From the NCBI RefSeq assembly GCF_900116545.1, contig NZ_FPCK01000001.1:1364001-1428000 (forward strand): a DNA stretch of 64,000 nucleotides, written 5' to 3'. Origin of the DNA: Devosia crocina. Its GTDB lineage: Bacteria > Pseudomonadota > Alphaproteobacteria > Rhizobiales > Devosiaceae. The position numbers and the translations under genes are program-made. Positions 25,030 to 33,000 of the stretch are shown piece after piece; position 1 is the first letter of the stretch, and every line of letters starts with the position of its first letter. The notes below the pieces were generated by a model. The model did not search any database. It had not been told where the DNA came from and saw only the letters and a list, made by a program, of their open reading frames with translations.

Positions 25030-25689
25030 ATGGCCGGCCAGATTTCCATTTCGCACGATCGTCCAATGATCCAGGCGCTGGGCGACAGCGCGCTTGTGGT
25101 GCGCTTCGGCAACCGACTGGACGATGTGGCGAACCGAAGGGCTGTCGCCTTTGCCCGCGCCGCGCAGCAGGCTAAAATGGGCGGCGTGATCGAGGTGGTG
25201 CCGAGCCTGGTTTCGGTTCTCGTGCGCTACGATTCGTCCAGCACGCGCTTTGCAGATATTGCAGGTGAAATCCGGCTTATCGTTCATGGCTTGGGTCAGG
25301 ATAGCGAGGGCCGGGAGCATCTGGTGCGCGTGCGCTTCGATGGGGCGGATCTGGCGGAGGTCTGCGAAACGCTGGCGCTCTCGCGGGAGAGGTTTGCCGC
25401 GCGACACAATGAGGCGCCGCTTCGGGTGCTCGCGACGGGTTTTGCCCCCGGCTTCATTTATTGTGGTTTCCACGGTGAGGGCATGGTGGTGCCGCGGCGC
25501 AGCGCCGTTCGGCCGGTGGTGCCGGCGGGAGCTGTGCTTTTTGCGGCGGGACAAACGGCGATTGCTGCCACCGACATTCCGACAGGTTGGCATGTGATCG
25601 GCAGGTCGGATCTGCGCAATTTCGAGCTTGGAGCCTCTCCGCCCACTGCAGTGCGGGCGGGCGATACAATCCGGTTCGAGACATGGTGA
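25030..25689 (+). CDS. pxpB: 5-oxoprolinase subunit PxpB
   Basis: PxpB (KipI family), with PxpC and PxpA, forms the ATP-dependent 5-oxoprolinase that turns 5-oxoproline into glutamate in the cytoplasm. I start at ATG 25030 behind GGAGGGGG. Signature segments are visible: GDSALVVRFG near the start, and ATGFAPGFIYCGF, VPRRSAVRPVVPAGAV, AAGQTAIAATDIPTGWHVIGRSD in the second half. The length of 219 residues is normal. It overlaps pxpC, and the three genes are tightly packed as one operon. Confidence 0.9.
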   Translation: MAGQISISHDRPMIQALGDSALVVRFGNRLDDVANRRAVAFARAAQQAKMGGVIEVVPSLVSVLVRYDSSSTRFADIAGEIRLIVHGLGQDSEGREHLVRVRFDGADLAEVCETLALSRERFAARHNEAPLRVLATGFAPGFIYCGFHGEGMVVPRRSAVRPVVPAGAVLFAAGQTAIAATDIPTGWHVIGRSDLRNFELGASPPTAVRAGDTIRFETW

Positions 25690-26591
25690 TGGCGGCGCGG
25701 ATCAGGATCGATCGGAGCGGGCCGATAACGAGCGTGCAGGATAGCGGCCGTTTCGGTCAGCTCGAACTTGGCATCAGCGCCTCGGGGCCGATGGATCGCG
25801 TCGCTTTCGGCGAGGCGGGGCCTCTAGCTGGAGACGGGGCGGGCGCAGGAATCGAGTTTTCGATGCTGGGGATCGCGTTTTCGGTGCTCGAAGGCGAGGT
25901 TTCGGTGGGCTGGGCAGGGGGACAATTCGCTGTTGCGGTGAATGAGACGGCGCAGGCTTGGCCGGGCAATGGACTTCTGAGAGCGGGCGACCAGCTGACG
26001 ATTTTGCCCGGACCGGCGGGAAATTACGGCTATGTGCGGTTTGCGGGCGAACTCGACATCGCGCCGGTGCTCGGAAGCCGCGCAACGAATTTGAGGGCGC
26101 GTATCGGAGGGTTGGGTGGGCGGGTGCTTGAGGCAGGAGACGAGATCGGAATCCTGGGAAATGGCGCGGTGCCTTTGGTCGACGATGTAGCAGAGGTGGT
26201 GGAGGGGCCGATCCGCTTTATCTGGGGATTGCATGCGGAGATTTTCTCCGATGCGGTGCGGCAGATGTTCGTCACCGAACGGTTTCGGGTCACCTCGATG
26301 ATGGACCGCATGGGCGTCAGGCTGCGTGACGAAGCGGGCGTGTTCGGTACGGCCGGGATCCTGTCGCTCGTGTCCGATCCCGTGGTGTGCGGGGACATCC
26401 AGGTCCTTGGCGACGGTACCCCGATCGTGCTGGGACGGGACCATCAGCCGACCGGGGGTTATCCGCGGATCGGGACCGTGATTTCTGCCGATCTTGACCG
26501 GTTCTTCCAGCTCAGGCCCAATAGCGAAGTTGCTTTCGCGCCGGTACGCCTCGAGCATGCGCAGGCGCTGCTGCGGGGTGGGACGGTATGA
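25689..26591 (+). CDS. pxpC: 5-oxoprolinase subunit PxpC
   Basis: PxpC (KipA/AHS2 family) is the second lid subunit of 5-oxoprolinase. The N-terminal signature SGPITSVQDSGRFG and the following GPMDRVAFGEAG are present. So are the C-terminal GDIQVLGDGTPIVLGRDHQPTGGYPRIGTV and LRPNSEVAFAPV blocks. The protein is about 300 residues, the usual size. ATG 25689 overlaps the pxpB stop, and another ATG at 25683 is possible. The gene ends in a 4-base overlap with pxpA. Confidence 0.88.
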   Translation: MAARIRIDRSGPITSVQDSGRFGQLELGISASGPMDRVAFGEAGPLAGDGAGAGIEFSMLGIAFSVLEGEVSVGWAGGQFAVAVNETAQAWPGNGLLRAGDQLTILPGPAGNYGYVRFAGELDIAPVLGSRATNLRARIGGLGGRVLEAGDEIGILGNGAVPLVDDVAEVVEGPIRFIWGLHAEIFSDAVRQMFVTERFRVTSMMDRMGVRLRDEAGVFGTAGILSLVSDPVVCGDIQVLGDGTPIVLGRDHQPTGGYPRIGTVISADLDRFFQLRPNSEVAFAPVRLEHAQALLRGGTV

Positions 26592-27412
26592 ACAGCATCG
26601 ATCTTAATGCCGATCTTGGCGAAGGCATGGGCACGGACGAGGATCTGCTCAAAATCGTGTCGAGCGCTTCGATCGCCTGCGGCGGGCACGCCGGAGATGC
26701 CGGAACGATCCGGCATGTGCTTAAACTGTGCAAGGCGCGTGGGGTGCGGGCGGGCGCTCATCCGGGCTATGCGGACAAACCGCGCTTCGGACGGTTCAGG
26801 CTGATCCTGCCACTCGAGCAACTGATCGGGCAGGTGCGGAACCAGATGTTTCTGATCCGGCATATTGCGAGCGAGGTCGATGTGCCGCTCGCCTATGTGA
26901 AGCTGCATGGAGCGCTGGCGAACCAGACGGCTGAAGAGCGCGCCATGGCAGTTGCGGTGTTTGCCGCCGTGCAGGCCATGGATCCGAAAATGGCGGTGCT
27001 GGCGCTCGAAAATAGTGAGCAGGTGCGGGCGGCCAAGGCCGTGGGCGCGCCGTTGATCCGAGAGGCCTATGCCGACCGAGCTTATACGGGCGAGGGACTC
27101 CTCGTGCCCCGCACGGCGGAAGGCGCGGTCATAGAGGATGTCGAAGCGGTGATCGCGCGCTGCCTGCGGTTGGCGATGTCGGGTGAAATCGTGGCAATCG
27201 ATGGGACGGTGCTGAAGTCGAAGGCGCGCTCGATCTGCTTGCATGGGGATACGCCGGGCGCTGTGGACCTAGCGCGCGAGGTGCGGGATGTGCTGGAAGG
27301 CGAAGGCGTGACCATTGCCGTCAGCGAACCTGAGGGGGACATACCCTGGACCCTCCAAAGGGGAGAGGGTGAAATCGGCATCATGCCTTTAGATTCGAAG
27401 GATCCAGGGTAG
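26588..27412 (+). CDS. pxpA: 5-oxoprolinase subunit PxpA (LamB/YcsF family)
   Basis: PxpA is the catalytic subunit that binds 5-oxoproline. The N-terminal signature SIDLNADLGEGMGTDEDLL, then SIACGGHAGD, GVRAGAHPGYAD and VKLHGALAN, are diagnostic. The C-terminal ICLHGDTPGAVDLAREVR block closes the domain. At 274 residues it is slightly longer than usual because of a C-terminal extension, read through a region just before a palindromic repeat. It is the last gene of the pxpBCA operon. Confidence 0.92.
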   Translation: MNSIDLNADLGEGMGTDEDLLKIVSSASIACGGHAGDAGTIRHVLKLCKARGVRAGAHPGYADKPRFGRFRLILPLEQLIGQVRNQMFLIRHIASEVDVPLAYVKLHGALANQTAEERAMAVAVFAAVQAMDPKMAVLALENSEQVRAAKAVGAPLIREAYADRAYTGEGLLVPRTAEGAVIEDVEAVIARCLRLAMSGEIVAIDGTVLKSKARSICLHGDTPGAVDLAREVRDVLEGEGVTIAVSEPEGDIPWTLQRGEGEIGIMPLDSKDPG

Positions 27413-27450
27413 TTCAGAGGCCGGAGGGCCAATTCTTTTCGCACCCACGA

Positions 27451-27512
27451 TGTCATTCCCGCGAAAGCGGGAATCTCGGTGGCGGGGGATTCCCGCTTTC
27501 GCGGGATTACGT
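27451..27512. repeat. Paired palindromic repeat of GTCATTCCCGCG type
   Basis: Two hairpin units, ATTCCCGC-GAAA-GCGGGAAT and its inverse around ATTCCCGCTTTCGCGGGAT, lie head to head between pxpA and the convergent ABC operon. Elements of this sequence are common between genes in alphaproteobacterial genomes. Both transcripts could stop here, but there is no T-tract. Confidence 0.75.
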
Positions 27513-27573
27513 GGTGTTTTCTCACTGACCGGCTGTCACTGAGAGGGTGGGAGATCCGCGAACAGACAGGCGA

Positions 27574-28341
27574 TCAGATCGCCAGGTATTCGTGCCGCAG
27601 TTCGGCGTTATCGAGCACCTCCTTGGCGGTGCCGGCAAAGACCACTTCGCCCGTGTCGAGGATGACGGCCCGATCAGCGAGCTTGAGGGCGGCGACAGCG
27701 TTTTGTTCGACGATGATGGTCGTGATGCCCATGGGTTTGATGGAGTGGAGGATGCGCTCGATCTCCTGAACGATGACGGGGGCCAAGCCCTCATAGGGCT
27801 CGTCGAGCAGCAGCAATTTAAGATCGCGGGCCAGGGCGCGGGCGATGGCGAGCATCTGCTGCTCGCCGCCAGAAAGGGTGACACCTTCCTGGGTGCGGCG
27901 CTCGGCAAGGCGTGGAAAGCTTTCGTAGATTTGTTCAAGGCTCCAGCCATTTCCAGGAGAAACCTTGGCGAGGGCGATGTTTTCCTCGACCGTCAGGCCT
28001 TGAATGATGCGGCGGTCTTCGGGGACGAGCTGGATGCCGGCACGAGCGGCTTCGAAACTCTTCATCTGGTGGACGGGCAGGCCATCGAGCCAAATCTCAC
28101 CCTGCCGCATCTGGGGATTGTCGGTGCGGGCAATGGTGCGCAGCGTCGAGGTTTTGCCCGCGCCATTGCGGCCCAGAAGGGCGAGGATTTCGCCTTTGCG
28201 GATATCGAGCGAGACGCCCTGGACGATATAGCTTTCGCCGTAATAGGCGTGCATGTCGCGCACCGAGAAGAAGGGACGCGTGGTATCGTGTGTCGCAGCG
28301 TGGCTGACGGTCGTTTCCGATGTCATGGCGATGGCACTCAT
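27574..28341 (-). CDS. LivF-type ABC transporter ATPase
   Basis: This is the second ATP-binding subunit of a hydrophobic-amino-acid/amide-type (HAAT) importer. Walker A is LGRNGAGKTS (about residue 55), the signature is LSGGEQQMLAIARAL, and Walker B is LLLLDEPYEGLAP. The ending IIVEQNAVAALKLADRAVILDTGEVVF is characteristic of LivF/UrtE. The start at ATG 28341 overlaps the previous gene's stop by ATGA; a TTG at 28344 is also in frame. It is the last gene of the leftward operon. Confidence 0.88.
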   Translation of the reverse strand: MSAIAMTSETTVSHAATHDTTRPFFSVRDMHAYYGESYIVQGVSLDIRKGEILALLGRNGAGKTSTLRTIARTDNPQMRQGEIWLDGLPVHQMKSFEAARAGIQLVPEDRRIIQGLTVEENIALAKVSPGNGWSLEQIYESFPRLAERRTQEGVTLSGGEQQMLAIARALARDLKLLLLDEPYEGLAPVIVQEIERILHSIKPMGITTIIVEQNAVAALKLADRAVILDTGEVVFAGTAKEVLDNAELRHEYLAI

Positions 28342-29105
28342 CAATGCGCCCCTCCGAGATAGGCTTCCTGGACCTTGGGATTGCCGCGAACGTCGTCGGG
28401 CGAGCCATCGGCGATGATGCGGCCCTGGGCGAGCACGGAAATCTTATCGGCCAGCGAGAAGACGACGTGCATGTCGTGCTCGATGATGACCTTGGTCATG
28501 CCGCGGCTCTTGATTTTCTTGAGAAGCTCGATGGTGGTGTTGGTGTCGTGACGGCTCATGCCGGCGGTTGGCTCGTCGAGGAGCAAGAGGCGCGGGTGCT
28601 GGATGAGGCACATGGCCAATTCCATGCGGCGCTTATCGCCTCGGCTCAAGCTGCCGGCGAGCATATCGCGCCGATTGATCATGCCCACATCTTCGAGCAT
28701 GTGCTCAGCTTCGGCGCGAATGCCGGTTTCGCTATCGAGCGAACGGAGCATGTTGAGGGTGAACATGCCGTCGCGCTTGGCGAGGGCCGGAATCATGACA
28801 TTGTGGAGGACGGACAGGTCGGCGAAAATCTCGGGCGTCTGGAAGACACGGGCAATGCCGAGCTGGTTGATCTGGAAGGGTTTGCGGCCGGTGAGCACAG
28901 TGCCATCGAACACGACCTGGCCGCTCGATGGCGGGAGCTTGCCGATGATGACGTTGAGCAGGGTGGATTTGCCGGCTCCGTTAGGCCCGATAATGGCGTG
29001 TGTCTTGCCCTCTTCCACCTGAAGGTCGATGTCGGCGAGGGCGTGAAGTCCCCCGAAGCGCTTGTGAACATCTGCGACGTGCAGGACGACATTTGGTTGT
29101 GCCAT
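28341..29105 (-). CDS. LivG-type ABC transporter ATPase
   Basis: This is the first ATPase of the HAAT importer, 254 residues from ATG 29105. Walker A is IGPNGAGKSTLLNVI, the Q-loop region reads ARVFQTPEIF, and the signature region is SRGDKRRMELAMCL, with an unusual SRGD where LSGG-like sequence is normal. Walker B is LLLLDEPTAGMS. The SRGDKR variant is also known in UrtD-like urea ATPases, which hints at a urea- or amide-like substrate, though this is weak. It is preceded by both permeases. Confidence 0.85.
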   Translation of the reverse strand: MAQPNVVLHVADVHKRFGGLHALADIDLQVEEGKTHAIIGPNGAGKSTLLNVIIGKLPPSSGQVVFDGTVLTGRKPFQINQLGIARVFQTPEIFADLSVLHNVMIPALAKRDGMFTLNMLRSLDSETGIRAEAEHMLEDVGMINRRDMLAGSLSRGDKRRMELAMCLIQHPRLLLLDEPTAGMSRHDTNTTIELLKKIKSRGMTKVIIEHDMHVVFSLADKISVLAQGRIIADGSPDDVRGNPKVQEAYLGGAH

Positions 29106-29116
29106 TTTCGTTCGTC

Positions 29117-30259
29117 CTATTCTGCAGGTTGGGTGCGGGCGCTGGGCTTGGCGCTTGAGGAGCCGGAGCGGCGGAACAGCGCTGCCAGCCGGCGCACGCC
29201 TTCCATGATGCCGCCGGGCAGGAAGATCACGATGATCACGAAAACAAGGCCCAGTGTAAGGTGCCAGCCATCGCCCACGAACTTGCTGGTGACCTTGACC
29301 ACTACATCGGCCACGCCGTCGGGCAGGAAGCTCCAGAAGCGAGCGAGGATGTTGTCGTTGAGCGCGGACAGAATGTTTTCGAAATATTTGATGATCCAGG
29401 CGCCGATCACCGGGCCGACAAGGGTGCCGACGCCGCCGAGGATGGTCATGAGCACGACCTCGCCGGATGCGGTCCACTGCATACGCTCGGCACCGGCAAG
29501 CGGATCGGTGACGGCAAGCAGGGCACCGGCAAGACCGGCATACATGCCCGAGATAACGAAGGCCGACAGCGCATAGGGGCGGGTGTTGAAGCCGGTGAAC
29601 TGCATGCGGGTCTGATTGGACTTGATGGCCTTGAGCATCATGCCGAAGGGTGAGCCGGCAATGCGCTGGGCGATGAAGAACGACAGGATGAGGAAGCCGG
29701 CGCAGAAGTAGAATCCGGCATAGCCCGACATCTGCTGGCCAAGAAGGGTGGGCACCGGCTGGCCGGCAAAGCCCTGACCCATGGCGGCATCGAGGACGCG
29801 CGGGTCGTTGATGGTCAGCTGAAGGCCGGTTTCGCCATTGGTGATAGGCGTCAAAACCGAATAGGCAAGGTTGTAGCTCATTTGCGCGAAGGCCAGCGTC
29901 AGGATCGAGAAGTAGATGCCGGAGCGGCGAAGGCACAAGAAGCCGATCAGCAGGGCGAAAAGGCCCGAGATCAGGACGGCGAAGATCATGGCCGGGATGG
30001 CGTCGAGCGTCAAAAGCTTGAACGACCAGACGGCGGCATAGGAGCCCACGCCGAAAAAGGCGGCATGGCCGAAGCTGAGATAGCCGGTGAGGCCAAAGAG
30101 GATGTTGAAGCCGACAGCGAAGATGCCGAAGATCATGAAGCGCTGCAGCAGATCGGGGTAACCGGCGCCGAACGGAGCCAGCCAGATCGGCATGGTCAGG
30201 ACCACGGCGGTGAAGCCGAGAAGAAGAAAGAGGTCGTTGCGGGGCATGAGATTGTTCAT
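29117..30259 (-). CDS. LivM-type ABC transporter permease
   Basis: This inner-membrane subunit of 380 residues has about ten helices and the LivM signature [18 protein letters not shown] (about residues 60-78). The loop [31 protein letters not shown] contacts the ATPase, and [21 protein letters not shown] follows. The C-terminus has a basic extension ([18 protein letters not shown]). It lies 1 base from the LivH-type gene, in operon order permease-permease-ATPase-ATPase. Confidence 0.88.
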   Translation of the reverse strand: MNNLMPRNDLFLLLGFTAVVLTMPIWLAPFGAGYPDLLQRFMIFGIFAVGFNILFGLTGYLSFGHAAFFGVGSYAAVWSFKLLTLDAIPAMIFAVLISGLFALLIGFLCLRRSGIYFSILTLAFAQMSYNLAYSVLTPITNGETGLQLTINDPRVLDAAMGQGFAGQPVPTLLGQQMSGYAGFYFCAGFLILSFFIAQRIAGSPFGMMLKAIKSNQTRMQFTGFNTRPYALSAFVISGMYAGLAGALLAVTDPLAGAERMQWTASGEVVLMTILGGVGTLVGPVIGAWIIKYFENILSALNDNILARFWSFLPDGVADVVVKVTSKFVGDGWHLTLGLVFVIIVIFLPGGIMEGVRRLAALFRRSGSSSAKPSARTQPAE

Positions 30260-30260
30260 G

Positions 30261-31292
30261 TCAGGACTCCATCACACCGCGCCGGCCCATGAGCCCACGG
30301 GGGCGGACCAGGAGAATGACGACGGCCACGAGGTAGATGATGATCTGGTCAATGCCGGGGATGATGGCCTTGACCTGGTTCATGGATGCAAAGCTTTGCA
30401 GGATGCCGAGGAGAAAACCTGCGGCGACGGCGCCGGGCAGGGAACCCATGCCACCCACGACCACCACCACGAAGGAAAGGACAAGGAAGTCCATGCCCAG
30501 GTGGTAATTGGGTGGGAGGAGGGGCGTGTACATGACCCCGGCCATGCCGGCGACGACGGCGGCAAGGCCGAACATGATGGTGAAGCGACGATCAATATTG
30601 ATGCCCAGGAGACCGACGGTCTCGCGATCCGCCATGCCGGCGCGGACCACCATTCCGAAGGTGGTGAATTGAAGGAACGCGAATACGCCGCCAATCACGA
30701 CACCGGCGAAAACGAAATAGATCAGGCGCCAGAGCGGATAGGTGATGACATTGGCCTGCATGCCGAGGAAGGCGCCGATATCGGCCGCGCCACGCAGATC
30801 AGTAGGCATGGGCTGGGGAATAGGGTTGGGCCCGAAGATCGACTTGATAACCTCCTGCGCCACGATGGCGAGACCGAAAGTGACAAGGATCTGTTCTGCA
30901 TGGGGGCGTTTGTAGAAGTGCTTGATGATACCGCGCTCGAGCGCAATGCCCACCAGAAGCATGATCGGAATGGTGATCAGGATCGAGAGCGGCACGGAAT
31001 AATTGACGAGCACCGCGCCGAAATCGCCCAGCCAGGCCTGGACCAGTGGCTCGCGCACCTCGAGCGGCGTGCCCCAGGGTGATAGGCGTTCGGGATCGAC
31101 GGTGACGGTTTCCATGGTGAGGAACATGCGCACGGTAACGGCGCAAAAGGCGCCGAGCATAAAGAGGGCGCCATGGGCGAAGTTGACGACGCCAAGGGTG
31201 CCGAACACCAGCGTTAGGCCAAGGGCGATCAGGGCATAGGCCGCGCCTTTATCGAGCCCGTTGAGGAATTGCAGAAAGATGACTTCAAACAT
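30261..31292 (-). CDS. LivH-type ABC transporter permease
   Basis: This 343-residue permease has the LivH opening [35 protein letters not shown] and the ATPase-contact region [34 protein letters not shown]. The last core block is [23 protein letters not shown] periplasmic insertion at about residues 55-85 ([16 protein letters not shown]) is longer than in typical LivH. It is separated from the binding-protein gene by 161 bases that hold an inverted repeat. Confidence 0.88.
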   Translation of the reverse strand: MFEVIFLQFLNGLDKGAAYALIALGLTLVFGTLGVVNFAHGALFMLGAFCAVTVRMFLTMETVTVDPERLSPWGTPLEVREPLVQAWLGDFGAVLVNYSVPLSILITIPIMLLVGIALERGIIKHFYKRPHAEQILVTFGLAIVAQEVIKSIFGPNPIPQPMPTDLRGAADIGAFLGMQANVITYPLWRLIYFVFAGVVIGGVFAFLQFTTFGMVVRAGMADRETVGLLGINIDRRFTIMFGLAAVVAGMAGVMYTPLLPPNYHLGMDFLVLSFVVVVVGGMGSLPGAVAAGFLLGILQSFASMNQVKAIIPGIDQIIIYLVAVVILLVRPRGLMGRRGVMES

Positions 31293-31332
31293 CGGATGCT
31301 CCGGGGCGACCGAAAGAATAGTAGCCTGATGG

Positions 31333-31411
31333 TGAGCCCGTCGAAGCCAAGATGCGTGGCACGACAGGCTCTGGAGGCACGACCTCGTCCTTCGACGGGC
31401 TCAGGATGAGG
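31333..31411. repeat. Inverted repeat of CTTCGACGGGCTC type
   Basis: GAGCCCGTCGAAG at 31,334 is inverted as CTTCGACGGGCTC at about 31,390, followed by AGGATGAGG. This is a widespread intergenic repeat of alphaproteobacteria. It lies between the binding-protein gene and the permease genes and may reduce readthrough or protect mRNA ends. Confidence 0.7.
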
Positions 31412-31453
31412 TCTGCTGAGGAAAGACTGCCCCGCTCGCGGGGCAGCTACCGA

Positions 31454-32812
31454 TCAAGCGCACATCGGGACCGGTTCGGCCGGGCCGAGATCGCCACCGA
31501 AAATGCTCGGGTCGTAGGTGGTGACGTCGCGATCGACTTCCTGGACCACGTTGAGCACGTCGAACTCGCTGGTGGGGCTTTCATTGCCCTGGACGACGAG
31601 GATCGACTTCATGCACTGGTGGTCTTCGGCGCGATAAAGCGTGCGACCATTGCCCATGCCGTCGAATTCGAAGCCTTCCAGCGCCTTGATGACTTCGGGC
31701 GGATAGAAGGTGCCGGCGCGCTCGACAGCGTCTGCATAAAGCAGGGCCTGGACATAGGCGGTGTGCGCGGCCTGCGAAGGCGGCGTGCCATAGGCAGCGC
31801 CGAAGGACTTGGTGAAGGCGACCGAGCCGGGGTCCTGCAGATTCCAGTGCCAGTTCGACGTGCCAAAAATGCCTTTGACGCTTTCGCCTGCACCCTTGGC
31901 CATGAGTTCGGAAATCAGCGGGGTGACGATCTGGAAGTCCTTGCCGTTGGCCTGGCGGTCACGCATGCCGAACTGCACGGCCTGGGTGAGAGAGTTCACC
32001 ATGTCGAGGCCGTAGTGATTGAGGATCAGCACATCGGCGCCGGAGTTAAGGATCGGCGTCAGATATTGGGAATAGTCGGTGGCGCCGAGCGGGGTGCGGA
32101 CGGCGGCGACGGTTTCCCAGCCCAGGGCTTCGGTGGCTTCCTTCATCGATTCTTCCTGGGTCCAGCCCCAGGTGTAGTCGGCGGTCAGGTGGTAGGCGCG
32201 ACGGTCGGCGCCGTATTCCTGGCCAAGCACGGGACCAAGGCCGATGCCGGACTGGTAGGCATTGAAGAAGTGGCGGAAGCCGTAGCGGCGCTTGTCCTTG
32301 CCCGTGGTGTCGTTGGAATGGGTCAGGCCCGCCATGAAGATGACGCCCATTTCCTGACAGAGGCCCTGAACGGCGATGGCTTCGCCCGAGGACGAACCGC
32401 CGGTGATCATGATGGCGCCATCGCGCTCGATCATGCGGGTAGCGCCGGCGCGGGCCACGTCGGACTTGGTCTGGCTGTCCGAGGATACGAAGGCGACCTT
32501 CTTGCCCAGGATGCCATTGCCCTTCAGCGCCGAGGGAGTGAGCACATTGAGAAGGCCGCCGTCGCCCTCGCCATTGAGGTGAGCGATGGCGAGCTCATAG
32601 GCCTTCTGCTCGTCCGCGCCTTCTTCGGCATAGGTGCCGGTCAGGGGCAGGTTTAGGCCGAAAGTGACGGTATCGCCGGTGGGATTGTTGCAGAACTCCT
32701 GGGCCCAGGCGCCCTTGGTGAAAACGAGAGGGGCGACGCCCGAGCCGATAATGCCGGCAAGGCCGGTCTGCAGGACACGGCGTCGCGACACGCCACGCTT
32801 GAAAATAGTCAT
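31454..32812 (-). CDS. HAAT-type substrate-binding protein with TAT signal
   Basis: This periplasmic receptor feeds the LivHMGF-type permease encoded downstream. I start at ATG 32812, behind AGGAGG. The N-terminus has a twin-arginine motif (SRRRVLQTG) and a cleavage site after GAWA. The mature part is a type I periplasmic binding fold: TFGLNLPLTGTYAEEGADEQKAYELA, then GKKVAFVSSDSQTKSDVARAGATRM, ITGGSSSGEA and LILNHYGLDMVNSL. The extended ligand segment with W-H-W-N-L (TSNWHWNLQ) resembles amide- or amino-acid-amide-binding members. Substrate cannot be read directly. The convergent pxpBCA operon makes 5-oxoproline a testable candidate. Confidence 0.85.
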   Translation of the reverse strand: MTIFKRGVSRRRVLQTGLAGIIGSGVAPLVFTKGAWAQEFCNNPTGDTVTFGLNLPLTGTYAEEGADEQKAYELAIAHLNGEGDGGLLNVLTPSALKGNGILGKKVAFVSSDSQTKSDVARAGATRMIERDGAIMITGGSSSGEAIAVQGLCQEMGVIFMAGLTHSNDTTGKDKRRYGFRHFFNAYQSGIGLGPVLGQEYGADRRAYHLTADYTWGWTQEESMKEATEALGWETVAAVRTPLGATDYSQYLTPILNSGADVLILNHYGLDMVNSLTQAVQFGMRDRQANGKDFQIVTPLISELMAKGAGESVKGIFGTSNWHWNLQDPGSVAFTKSFGAAYGTPPSQAAHTAYVQALLYADAVERAGTFYPPEVIKALEGFEFDGMGNGRTLYRAEDHQCMKSILVVQGNESPTSEFDVLNVVQEVDRDVTTYDPSIFGGDLGPAEPVPMCA

Positions 32813-32922
32813 TGGTCTCCTCCTTTGCCGAAGGGCTTTGGTGCTTTGCCAATGCCTCAGCGGTGACCAATATTTGCCGCAATTGAAAACGCTCGCAATA
32901 TCCCTTTGTAAACGCACAACAA

Positions 32923-32964
32923 TTCTGTAAATACTTTATCTGAGAAGCTGCAGCTTCTGTAAAT
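32923..32964. promoter_or_regulatory. Candidate ScfR-type operator in the divergent promoter region
   Basis: Two direct copies of TTCTGTAAAT (32,923 and 32,955) lie exactly 32 bases apart, three helical turns. Between them, and overlapping the second, is a perfect 16-base palindrome, AGAAGCTGCAGCTTCT (32,943-32,958). Related TTTGTAAA and GTTTGCAA sequences flank them, recalling the RamB/ScfR consensus. The site lies between the binding-protein gene and the regulator gene. Confidence 0.5.
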
Positions 32965-33000
32965 TCGTTTGCAACGGCAGTTCCGGGGAAGGGAGCGGTC

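Noticed and set aside
31352..32656. A 434-codon rightward frame across the binding-protein gene
   Set aside because: It is the antisense shadow of a clearly recognisable TAT-exported binding protein.
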